A DNA stretch of 64,000 bases, taken from the NCBI GenBank assembly GCA_902800965.1, contig CADCGK010000001.1, forward strand, positions 62,001-126,000, read 5' to 3'. The position numbers and the translations under genes are program-made. Shown one piece after another: positions 43,976-54,050 of this stretch (the first letter of the stretch is position 1; each line of letters begins with the position of its first letter). The DNA comes from an uncultured Bacteroidia bacterium. Its GTDB lineage: Bacteria; Bacteroidota; Bacteroidia; Bacteroidales; F082. The notes beneath the pieces were generated by a model. It was not told the DNA's origin. It ran no database searches and worked only from the letters and a program-made list of their open reading frames with translations.

Positions 43976-45833
43976 ACAAATAGGATTAGCACTCCTGATC
44001 TGCATAATCCCAAGCATTTTCTCAGCACAGGAAATCCTTACTGGATTCTATCATAATTATGTTTCCTCCCAAGCAAAGGTGCGTGAGCAACAGGCATTGA
44101 CCATCCCGTTCTTTGACGACTTTTCCAATTCCAAAGTCTATCCAGACAGCACCAAATGGATGGATCGTAGCGCCTTTGTCAACCCTGGATTCCCTCTGAA
44201 TCCAGTCACCCGAAACGCTGCCACCCTCGATGTTCTTGACGCTCAAGGATGCGTTTATCCGCATGCCATCAGCAACCCATTCATCGCAGAATACCTCACG
44301 TCTATGCCCATCCGTCTCGACTCCGTGTTTGAGCCCGATGCCAGAGCCCTCACCCCAGCTGATTCACTCTATTTCAGCTTCTTTTATCAGCCTCAAGGCA
44401 ATGGAAATCCGCCCGAGTCACAAGATTCACTAGTACTGGAATTCGGTTTGCCCACCGAAGCCGACACAAATTGGTTCCATATTTGGAGCGCTCCTGGACA
44501 GACGTTATCCCAATTCTTGGCGGAAAATGACAGCAACTACTTCAAACAGGTCATGATCCCTATCACCGATGAGAAATTCTTTACCTCCAATTTCCTATTC
44601 CGTTTCTACAACTACGCCAGTATCGTCAACCAATCCCAACCGTCCAGTCGCGGTAACGAAGACAATTGGAACATTGACGTTGTCTATCTCAACTACGGAA
44701 GAAACATCAACGACAAATCCTATCCCAAGGTTTGCTTCACGGGCCCGACGCCTTCCTTCCTGAAGCGTTACCAATCCATGCCTTACAAGCACTATCGCGC
44801 CAATCCGACAGCGAGCATCGCTGAAGAATATGAGTTGCAGGTCTCCAACCTCGACAACCAAGCGCACACCATGAAACACCGCTACATCGTAGAACAAGTC
44901 AACGGAAACCAAGCCTACACCTATCCCAGCACCTACCCCATCATGCTGGGCGCCCAATCATTCAACTACCACAAGACGGCTTTTGTTTCACAGCTCTTCT
45001 CTATGGACTACGACCGCGACTCAACCTCCTATATCATCAGACATTACATCAGCGATTCCACCTACAATCCTCCCATGGTTGACTCCATGATCTATAAGCA
45101 AGGTTTCTATAACTATTTCGCCTACGACGACGGAATTCCAGAGTTGGGCTATGGCGTGGAATCATCAGCAGGCGGTGCCTTTGCCGTGCAATTCGAACTT
45201 TCAGAGATGGATACCCTCCGTGGCGTACAGATACTTTTCAACCACACTCTGAAAGACGCCAACAACAAATACTTCGACATCGTAATCTGGAAAGACAACA
45301 ATGGCAAACCGGGTGAAGAAGTCTTCCGTTTATCAGGCAAGAGGCCTCAGTGGGATGACCAAATCTATCATTTCGCTTACTATCCGTTCAACCAACGCAT
45401 CCGCCTCAATGGCGTTTTTTACGTTGGCATCGAACAACAGAGTCCGGGGCTGATCAATGTTGGCTTCGACACCTCTAACGACAACTCCCGATACAACTTC
45501 TTTAATGTCACTGGCTCATGGCAACCCAGTTCCAAGCCCGGATCCATCATGATACGTCCTGTCGTAGGTGCCAGTTATTTTATCGGAGTGGATGACAACC
45601 AAATCAATGACCCCATAACGGTCTATCCTATTCCAGCCATATCAACACTACATATCGGAGGTGTGAACCACGGCAACTCCATTGCCATGTATGATATTAC
45701 CGGCCGAAAGGTGTTGGAAGAGGCATTCACTGAAGAGCTTTCCATAAGGCATCTTCCTAACGGGCTTTATCTCATGAACATAATCACTGCTGAAGGCAAA
45801 GTCATCAGCAAAAAAATCATGGTCAACCGATGA
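43959..45833 (+). CDS. Large secreted protein with type IX sorting domain
   Basis: The 624-residue protein has a signal peptide (MKTNFKQIGLALLICIIPSIFSAQ), a long beta-rich region with no recognised enzyme motif (IPFFDDFSNSKVYPDSTKWMD; AYDDGIPELGYGVESSAGGAFAVQFEL; GVQILFNHTLKDANNKYFDIVIWKD), and a short C-terminal sorting domain starting near ITVYPIPAISTLHIGG and ending KVISKKIMVNR. It should be a T9SS cargo on the cell surface. It overlaps rluD by 4 bases. Confidence 0.78.
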   Translation: MKTNFKQIGLALLICIIPSIFSAQEILTGFYHNYVSSQAKVREQQALTIPFFDDFSNSKVYPDSTKWMDRSAFVNPGFPLNPVTRNAATLDVLDAQGCVYPHAISNPFIAEYLTSMPIRLDSVFEPDARALTPADSLYFSFFYQPQGNGNPPESQDSLVLEFGLPTEADTNWFHIWSAPGQTLSQFLAENDSNYFKQVMIPITDEKFFTSNFLFRFYNYASIVNQSQPSSRGNEDNWNIDVVYLNYGRNINDKSYPKVCFTGPTPSFLKRYQSMPYKHYRANPTASIAEEYELQVSNLDNQAHTMKHRYIVEQVNGNQAYTYPSTYPIMLGAQSFNYHKTAFVSQLFSMDYDRDSTSYIIRHYISDSTYNPPMVDSMIYKQGFYNYFAYDDGIPELGYGVESSAGGAFAVQFELSEMDTLRGVQILFNHTLKDANNKYFDIVIWKDNNGKPGEEVFRLSGKRPQWDDQIYHFAYYPFNQRIRLNGVFYVGIEQQSPGLINVGFDTSNDNSRYNFFNVTGSWQPSSKPGSIMIRPVVGASYFIGVDDNQINDPITVYPIPAISTLHIGGVNHGNSIAMYDITGRKVLEEAFTEELSIRHLPNGLYLMNIITAEGKVISKKIMVNR

Positions 45834-46882
45834 GCGAGGAGTTATTAGACGACGTTCTGGAAAACGACAGCACCGAAGAAGAAAACGGTGAACTGTATGA
45901 ACATATACGTATTGTTGTTGACAAAGGCCAGGCTCAGGAACGAATTGACACCTTCTTAACCAACCACATCCAGAACATTTCCCGCAACCGTGTGCAGAAT
46001 GCCGCCAAAGCAGGCAATATCCTTGTCAACGACAAGGCTGTAAAACAAAACTATAAGGTAAAGCCCAACGATGTCATCTCCATCGTGTTCAGTTACCCAC
46101 CTCGGGAAATCAACATCACGCCGCAGGAAATCCCCTTGAACATTGTCTATGAAGACGATGACATTATCGTGATCAACAAGCAAGCGGGCCTGGTCGTCCA
46201 TCCCGGACACGGGAACTTCGAGGGGACACTTCTCCATGGCTTGGCTTGGCATTTCCAACAGACCCACCAAGACGTGGAAAACAAGTTCGGATATCTGGTG
46301 CATCGTATCGACAAGGACACCACAGGACTTATGATCGTGGCAAAGAACGAGACCGCTCAAGCCATCCTTGCTCATCAATTCTTCGAACACAGTATCCATC
46401 GTAGATACCACGCTTTGGTTTGGGGCGATTTCAATGAGGACGAGGGAACCATCGAAGGCAATATCGGACGCAGTCCCAATGACCGCCGCAAGATGGCTGT
46501 CTATCCCAATGGTGACCATGGTAAAGAAGCCATCACCCATTGGCACGTATTGGAAAGATTCGGTTACGTTACGTTGAACGAATATCGTCTGGAGACAGGC
46601 CGCACCCACCAGATTCGCGTCCACTCACAGTATATCGGACATCCGTTATTCAACGACGCCACCTATGGAGGCGACCAGATCCTGAAAGGCACCACCTTCT
46701 CAAAATACAAACAATTCATCGACAACTGCTTCAAGCTGTTGCCTCGTCATGCACTCCACGCCAAAGAGTTGGGATTTGTGCATCCCACCACTAAGAAAGA
46801 GATGCTGTTTACCTCTGAACTACCGGAAGATATGACAGCTGTATTGGAAAAATGGCGGAGATATGTTAAAGTGGAGAGTTGA
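45830..46882 (+). CDS. rluD: RluD-type 23S rRNA pseudouridine synthase
   Basis: The 350-residue product has an N-terminal S4 domain (QERIDTFLTNHIQNISRNRVQNAAKAGNILVNDKAVKQNYKVKPND), then the RluA-family catalytic motif HRIDKDTTGLMIVAKN, with Asp161 as the nucleophile, and ETGRTHQIRVHSQYIGHPLFND. It isomerises uridines of helix 69 in large-subunit rRNA; assignment as RluD rather than RluC rests on the S4 domain and length. Confidence 0.9.
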   Translation: MSEELLDDVLENDSTEEENGELYEHIRIVVDKGQAQERIDTFLTNHIQNISRNRVQNAAKAGNILVNDKAVKQNYKVKPNDVISIVFSYPPREINITPQEIPLNIVYEDDDIIVINKQAGLVVHPGHGNFEGTLLHGLAWHFQQTHQDVENKFGYLVHRIDKDTTGLMIVAKNETAQAILAHQFFEHSIHRRYHALVWGDFNEDEGTIEGNIGRSPNDRRKMAVYPNGDHGKEAITHWHVLERFGYVTLNEYRLETGRTHQIRVHSQYIGHPLFNDATYGGDQILKGTTFSKYKQFIDNCFKLLPRHALHAKELGFVHPTTKKEMLFTSELPEDMTAVLEKWRRYVKVES

Positions 46883-46908
46883 GAGGTTAGAGATTAGAAG
46901 TTAAGAAA
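46874..46908. repeat. Heptamer-periodic tract (GAGAGTT, GAGAGGT, TAGAGAT, TAGAAGT, TAAGAAA)
   Basis: Five units in phase lie at the convergent ends of rluD and hldD and cover both stop codons. Confidence 0.55.
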
Positions 46909-47843
46909 TCAACATAGTCCTTGACGCCTTCCTCGAGGCTGGTGAAAGGTTCAGAGTAGCCTGCTCGACGTAATTTGGCCATGTTGGCCTCCGTGAAGTA
47001 CTGGTATTTGTCACGGATATTCAACGGTGTGTCAATGAATTGAATATCGGTTTCCCTACCCAAAGCTTTAAATGTATTGTCGGCTAAATCATAAAACGAT
47101 CGAGCCTTGCCAGTGCCCACATTGTACAATCCGCTTTCCGGCTGATAACGCATCAGCCATAAGATTACGCTAGCGACATCCTTCACATAAACAAAGTCAC
47201 GCAATTGCTGTCCATCCTGATAGTTGGGATTGTGTGAACGGAACAATTTCACCTGACCTGTCTCTTGTATCTGGCGGAAGGCATGCAAAATCACCGAGGC
47301 CATCTTCCCCTTGTGGAATTCGTTGGGGCCATACACATTGAAGAACTTCAATCCTGCCCAGAAAGGCGGCTGTTTCGACTGGCTCAGAATGTATTTATCG
47401 ATCTCATTCTTGGAACGGCCGTAGGGATTCAATGGCTTAAGGTCATAGACAATGTCATGCCGGTCATCGTAACCCAACTCGCCCATACCGTAGGTGGCGG
47501 CTGAAGAGGCGTAAATCAAGGGAATTCGATATTCAACACACTGTTCCCAAATGTTGATGGTATAATCCACATTCAATTCTTGAAACACACTATAGTCGAA
47601 TTCCGTCGTGTCAGTACGCGCACCAAGATGAATAATGAAATCAATGCTCTCGTGGTGGTCCCTAAGGTAATCCTTAAACCTCTCTCTGCTGACCAAACTA
47701 TGATAAAACCTGTCCTCGTAATTTCTCTTCTTTTCAAGCTTTGAAAAATCATCCACCAAGACCAGGTCCTGACGACCCAAAACATTCAATGCTTCAACCA
47801 CATTGCTTGCGATGAATCCCGCAGCGCCCGTAACAACTATCAT
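46887..47843 (-). CDS. hldD: ADP-L-glycero-D-manno-heptose 6-epimerase
   Basis: The 318-residue protein is a short-chain epimerase with NAD(P) motif VTGAAGFIASNVV, HLGARTDTTEFDYSVFQELNVDY, the catalytic SSAATYG and NPYGRSKNEIDKYIL, and KFFNVYGPNEFHKGKMASVI, all typical of HldD (RfaD). It makes the heptose donor for the LPS inner core. It is the last gene of the operon with the M23 peptidase and MerR genes. Confidence 0.92.
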   Translation of the reverse strand: MIVVTGAAGFIASNVVEALNVLGRQDLVLVDDFSKLEKKRNYEDRFYHSLVSRERFKDYLRDHHESIDFIIHLGARTDTTEFDYSVFQELNVDYTINIWEQCVEYRIPLIYASSAATYGMGELGYDDRHDIVYDLKPLNPYGRSKNEIDKYILSQSKQPPFWAGLKFFNVYGPNEFHKGKMASVILHAFRQIQETGQVKLFRSHNPNYQDGQQLRDFVYVKDVASVILWLMRYQPESGLYNVGTGKARSFYDLADNTFKALGRETDIQFIDTPLNIRDKYQYFTEANMAKLRRAGYSEPFTSLEEGVKDYVDFLTSNL

Positions 47844-47846
47844 CTC

Positions 47847-48194
47847 TTAACCTTTCATTTTTTCGTCCAGCGCCTTATCCAAATCCACGAGGAATTTCCG
47901 TGTTTTATCAAGGGTCTCCATCATGATCACACGTTCTTCGTATTCCGAGAACTTCTCCTTCAAGGCCTGCTTCGCTCCGGCCAAAGTATAACCCTTGACC
48001 TTGGTAAGATGGTAAATGACATGGACATAACGAACGTCACGTTGGGTGAACAATCGGTTGCCTTTCTTGTTTTTTCGGGGTCGCAGCACATCAAATTCAT
48101 TTTCCCAATAACGAATCATGGAAGTGTTGACGCCAAACATCTTGGCCACTTCCCCAATGCTGTAATAATACTTTTCCAACTTGTTCTCTTCCAT
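47847..48194 (-). CDS. MerR family transcriptional regulator
   Basis: The 115-residue product has the MerR winged-helix pattern YYSIGEVAKMFGVNTSMIRYWENEFDVLRPRKNKKGNRLFTQRDVRYVHVIYHLTKVKGYTLAGAKQAL. A short coiled-coil tail follows, with no effector domain. Its target is unknown. It lies between the M23 peptidase and hldD with gaps of 4 and 3 bases, so envelope genes are plausible targets. Confidence 0.85.
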   Translation of the reverse strand: MEENKLEKYYYSIGEVAKMFGVNTSMIRYWENEFDVLRPRKNKKGNRLFTQRDVRYVHVIYHLTKVKGYTLAGAKQALKEKFSEYEERVIMMETLDKTRKFLVDLDKALDEKMKG

Positions 48195-48198
48195 AGCT

Positions 48199-49125
48199 TT
48201 AATCCATTGTTAATGAAGGCATTGCCGCTTGTTTCAAAATCGATTCGTATTCCTCTGGCGAGAGGTCATTAAAGAAAAAATTAATTGGATCTACTTGAGT
48301 GTCATTTTTCAAAACTTCATAGTGCAAGTGAGGTCCTGTGGATTTGCCCGTGCTCCCAACGTAACCTATCAATTGTCCACGCTTCACCTTCTGTCCTTTT
48401 TGTGTGGCGAATCTAGAAAGATGCGCATATTGTGTCTTGTATCCGTAACCGTGATCAATGGTGATCAGATTACCATATCCCCAATAATTACTCTCCACTT
48501 TTTCCACAACACCATCTCCTGTTGCAAAAATCTCCGTACCTACCGGTGCGGCGAAATCGATACCGCTATGGAATGTCTCAACCTTATAAATCGGGTCGCT
48601 GCGATAGCCAAAATAAGAGGAGATCTGGCGTATTTCATTTTCTTTCAAAGGAATAATTGCTGGAATACACATCAACATCTGCGATTTGTTTTTCGCCAGG
48701 ACGAACAAATCGTCATAAGATTTCGATTGGTAATAAAGCTGGCTCGCAATCATGTCAAGTTTAGAAGCAACTCTCAAGACCAATTCCGAATCCTTGTAAC
48801 CATAAAGGTTCTCATAACGGCCAGCATTTGTAAATCCAGAAACTCTCACTTCAGAGGGGATTGGCTCGGCATCAAAAATCACGCGATACACGTTGTTATC
48901 CCTTTGTTGCATGTCTTGAACCAGCACTTCCATCTCATCAAGTTTGTCTTCAAGGATTTGATATTGAAGCTTCATGAATTCAATCTCACGCGCCTGCATC
49001 TTTTCCTTTGGTGATCCGAAGAAAAAGAATATCAACAAAACAATTAGAAATGCAAAGGCTACCGTGGTCAGCAAAAACACGAAAACCCTTCCGGCCTTTC
49101 CATTATCTTTAATGCGCTTTACCAT
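48199..49125 (-). CDS. M23 family metallopeptidase, inner-membrane anchored
   Basis: The 308-residue product has an N-terminal transmembrane helix (about 14-36), a coiled-coil region (KLQYQILEDKLDEMEVLVQDM), and a C-terminal LytM/M23 domain: YFGYRSDPIYKVETFHSGIDFAAPVGTEIFATGDGVV with the zinc His and Asp, YKTQYAHLSRF, and GPHLHYEVL. It probably cuts peptidoglycan cross-links or regulates a hydrolase from the periplasm. First gene of its operon, with a divergent promoter shared with alaS. Confidence 0.88.
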   Translation of the reverse strand: MVKRIKDNGKAGRVFVFLLTTVAFAFLIVLLIFFFFGSPKEKMQAREIEFMKLQYQILEDKLDEMEVLVQDMQQRDNNVYRVIFDAEPIPSEVRVSGFTNAGRYENLYGYKDSELVLRVASKLDMIASQLYYQSKSYDDLFVLAKNKSQMLMCIPAIIPLKENEIRQISSYFGYRSDPIYKVETFHSGIDFAAPVGTEIFATGDGVVEKVESNYWGYGNLITIDHGYGYKTQYAHLSRFATQKGQKVKRGQLIGYVGSTGKSTGPHLHYEVLKNDTQVDPINFFFNDLSPEEYESILKQAAMPSLTMD

Positions 49126-49143
49126 TTTCTACATTAAAACTTA

Positions 49144-49151
49144 CAAAATTA
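49144..49151 (-). promoter_or_regulatory. -7 box of the M23 peptidase operon
   Basis: TAATTTTG on the minus strand lies 18 bases before the ATG at 49125. Confidence 0.45.
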
Positions 49152-49162
49152 CAAAAAAAGCC

Positions 49163-49170
49163 TAACTTTG
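49163..49170 (+). promoter_or_regulatory. -7 box of alaS
   Basis: TAACTTTG lies 25 bases before the alaS ATG at 49196, divergent from the peptidase promoter. Confidence 0.5.
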
Positions 49171-49183
49171 CATGTTTTTTTGA

Positions 49184-51737
<2,554 letters not shown>

Positions 51738-51738
51738 A

Positions 51739-52320
51739 TCAACCCAGTTCTTTTAAAAACGCTATCAGCTTCTGTGTGGCGCGACCACGATGGCTGATAG
51801 CGTTTTTCACGTCAAGGCCTAGTTCAGCGAAAGTCTGGTCGTAGCCTTCAGGCTGGAAGATGGGGTCGTAGCCAAAGCCTTCCGTGCCGCGCTGCTGCTC
51901 GACGATTTGTCCGTCACAACGGCCTTCAAAGTAATATGATTTGCCATCTAGGTTCAAGGCAATGCAAGTGCGAAAAGCAGCCTTGCGGTTGGTTTGGCCT
52001 TTCATGGCTGCCAACATCTTGTTCACGTTGTCCTGATAGCTACAATGCTCTCCCGCATAACGTGCCGAATACACGCCTGGGGCGCCATTCAAAGCCTCCA
52101 CTTCGAGCCCCGTGTCATCGGCAAAGCAGTCCACATGATATCTGTTGGTGACAAAGTCCGCCTTGATCTTGGCGTTGCCTTCAATGGTGTCGGCGTCTTC
52201 TATGATATCCTCGTGACAGCCGATGTCTTCAAGGCTCAGCACCTCATAAAGGCCTTCCATGATTTCGCGCATCTCGCGCAGTTTGTTTTTGTTATTAGAG
52301 GCAAATACAATCTGTTTCAT
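51739..52320 (-). CDS. rdgB: XTP/dITP diphosphatase (RdgB/HAM1)
   Basis: The ATG at 52320 overlaps the stop of ung as ATGA. The 193-residue product has [40 protein letters not shown] and [34 protein letters not shown], all diagnostic for RdgB. It removes deaminated purine nucleotides from the pool; pairing with ung, another DNA-uracil/deamination guard, is functionally sensible. Confidence 0.95.
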   Translation of the reverse strand: MKQIVFASNNKNKLREMREIMEGLYEVLSLEDIGCHEDIIEDADTIEGNAKIKADFVTNRYHVDCFADDTGLEVEALNGAPGVYSARYAGEHCSYQDNVNKMLAAMKGQTNRKAAFRTCIALNLDGKSYYFEGRCDGQIVEQQRGTEGFGYDPIFQPEGYDQTFAELGLDVKNAISHRGRATQKLIAFLKELG

Positions 52321-52994
52321 AAGCTCCAATCTATTGGTTCGATGCCGTGTTGCATCAGGTAATTGTTCGTTTGCGAGAAATGATGACAGCCGAAGAAACC
52401 ACGGCTAGCCGAGAGCGGCGACGGGTGCACCGATTTCAGGATCAGGTGTTTGGAAGCGTCGATCAAGGCTTGTTTGGCGATGGCATAGTTGCCCCAGAGG
52501 ATGAAGACGAGGTGCTCGCGTTGCTCCGAGAGGGCGCGGATAGCGGCGTCTGTAAATTGCTCCCATCCGTGGCGGGAGTGCGAGGCAGCCTGTCCGGCCC
52601 GCACCGTCAGCGAAGCGTTGAGCAGCAGCACCCCTTCCCTCGCCCATTTCTCTAGATTGCCCGAGCGCGCCATGGGCACGCCGAGATCGTCGTGCAACTC
52701 CTTGAAAATGTTCTGCAAGCTAGGTGGAAAAGGCACACCATCTGGCACCGAGAACGAAAGGCCATGCGCCTGTCCCGGACCATGATAAGGATCCTGTCCC
52801 AGGATGACCACCTTCACCTTGTCGAAAGGCGTGAGGTTAAAGGCATTAAAGATCAAGGGGCCTGGGGGATAGACGGCATACTGCCGTTTCTCGTTCACGA
52901 GGAAGGACTTAAGCTCGGCGAAGTAAGGCGCCTCGAACTGCGGCCGCAGCACTTGGTACCAACTCGCATCAATATTCGGTTTCTTAACTTCCAT
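52317..52994 (-). CDS. ung: Uracil-DNA glycosylase
   Basis: The ATG at 52994 ([16 protein letters not shown]) is preferred over an upstream ATG. The 225-residue protein has the water-activating motif [58 protein letters not shown] and the [17 protein letters not shown] loop. It excises uracil from DNA. It forms a two-gene operon with rdgB. Confidence 0.96.
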   Translation of the reverse strand: MEVKKPNIDASWYQVLRPQFEAPYFAELKSFLVNEKRQYAVYPPGPLIFNAFNLTPFDKVKVVILGQDPYHGPGQAHGLSFSVPDGVPFPPSLQNIFKELHDDLGVPMARSGNLEKWAREGVLLLNASLTVRAGQAASHSRHGWEQFTDAAIRALSEQREHLVFILWGNYAIAKQALIDASKHLILKSVHPSPLSASRGFFGCHHFSQTNNYLMQHGIEPIDWSL

Positions 52995-53068
52995 TTCTTT
53001 AATTTTTACGCAAAGATGATAATTTTTCCGAGAAAAATGCGTTATTTTGCAAATCAAATCCTTAACAA

Positions 53069-53206
53069 ATGAAAAAACTTGCGAAAATAATCGCTATTGC
53101 CATGTTAATCGCACTTGTTTCTGGCATCCTTACCTCTTGCAGATCTTCAAGTACCTGCCCAGCATATGGTGAGACCAGCAAGTACCAAATTGAAACTCGC
53201 TATTGA
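53069..53206 (+). CDS. Small lipoprotein (45 residues)
   Basis: The ATG at 53069 begins a lipoprotein signal, [24 protein letters not shown], with the lipid cysteine at residue 24. Only about 20 residues remain after it, [21 protein letters not shown], including a CPAY motif seen in small Bacteroidota lipoproteins. Its TGA overlaps the TTG start of the next gene, so the two are probably translated together. The role is unknown. Confidence 0.6.
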   Translation: MKKLAKIIAIAMLIALVSGILTSCRSSSTCPAYGETSKYQIETRY

Positions 53207-53982
53207 GACTCAATCGCCTTTTCATTGCGATAAGCTTTGCCCTGTCGCCCGTCATTCTTGACGCGCAGGAGATTTCTATTGGCAACGAGGACAATCGGCC
53301 GATAGAAGAACGTATTATATACAGCAACGAGACCACACTGCATGCCACCATAAATACCCGTGGACTCGGTGCTGGTTTTAAGACAGGTAAAATCCGAAGC
53401 ATTTACAAGACTACCAATTGGGAATTTGAGGTCTCCTATTTGAAATCTCAGAAGCAAATCCAGTTGATGGGTCCTTATTTCAGCTCCACTTCTTTTGTCT
53501 ACGGGAAACTCAATGATGTATTGGTAATTCGTGGAGGCTATGAGGTTGAAAACAGAATCTACGGCAAGCCTTATTGGGGAGGAGTAGAGTTGCGTTGGCT
53601 TTATGGATTTGGTGGTTCCCTGGCGCTTTTAAAGCCTTATTACTATGCGGTTGTTATTGCCGTTCCCTCATCCACAGGAGAATACGTTCAAGCTTTGGAA
53701 CATCAAACTTTCGAAAATCATTCCCAATGGATTGATATTATTGGGAAAGCACCGATCAAGTACGGTCTAAACGAAATCAAATTAAGACCAGGTATTTATG
53801 CAAAAGGCGGAATGAGCTTTGAGATAGGCACCGGCAAGACGAGAGCCAAATCCATAGAATTCGGAGGCATGGTAGAATACTTTCCCCAAGGCATTCCGTT
53901 CATGGCTGAAAACCCCATTGAATATTTCATCCCAACCTTGTATTTATCTTATAGCTGGGGATCGCGATATAACAAGTACTAG
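53203..53982 (+). CDS. Outer-membrane-type beta-rich protein, TTG start
   Basis: The frame starts with TTG at 53203, overlapping the preceding TGA, and gives a good signal peptide ([22 protein letters not shown]). No ATG gives a signal peptide. The mature 237 residues are rich in alternating aromatic and polar residues with many Tyr and Gly (FVYGKLNDVLVIRGGYEVENRIYGKPYWGGVELRWLYGFGG; PTLYLSYSWGSRYNKY) and end in an aromatic strand, as in outer-membrane beta-barrels. No named family is recognised, though the pairing with a small CPAY lipoprotein may be a conserved unit. Confidence 0.6.
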   Translation: MRLNRLFIAISFALSPVILDAQEISIGNEDNRPIEERIIYSNETTLHATINTRGLGAGFKTGKIRSIYKTTNWEFEVSYLKSQKQIQLMGPYFSSTSFVYGKLNDVLVIRGGYEVENRIYGKPYWGGVELRWLYGFGGSLALLKPYYYAVVIAVPSSTGEYVQALEHQTFENHSQWIDIIGKAPIKYGLNEIKLRPGIYAKGGMSFEIGTGKTRAKSIEFGGMVEYFPQGIPFMAENPIEYFIPTLYLSYSWGSRYNKY

Positions 53983-54000
53983 TTTGGTTTAATGCAAAAA

Positions 54001-54030
54001 AAATCGGGAAGCCTTTCGACTTCCCGATTT
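54001..54030. terminator. Bidirectional terminator
   Basis: A perfect 11-bp stem AAATCGGGAAG/CTTCCCGATTT around an 8-base loop, with A and T runs on the two sides, ends the two convergent genes. Confidence 0.9.
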
Positions 54031-54050
54031 TTCATTTCTCATCTTTTGGA

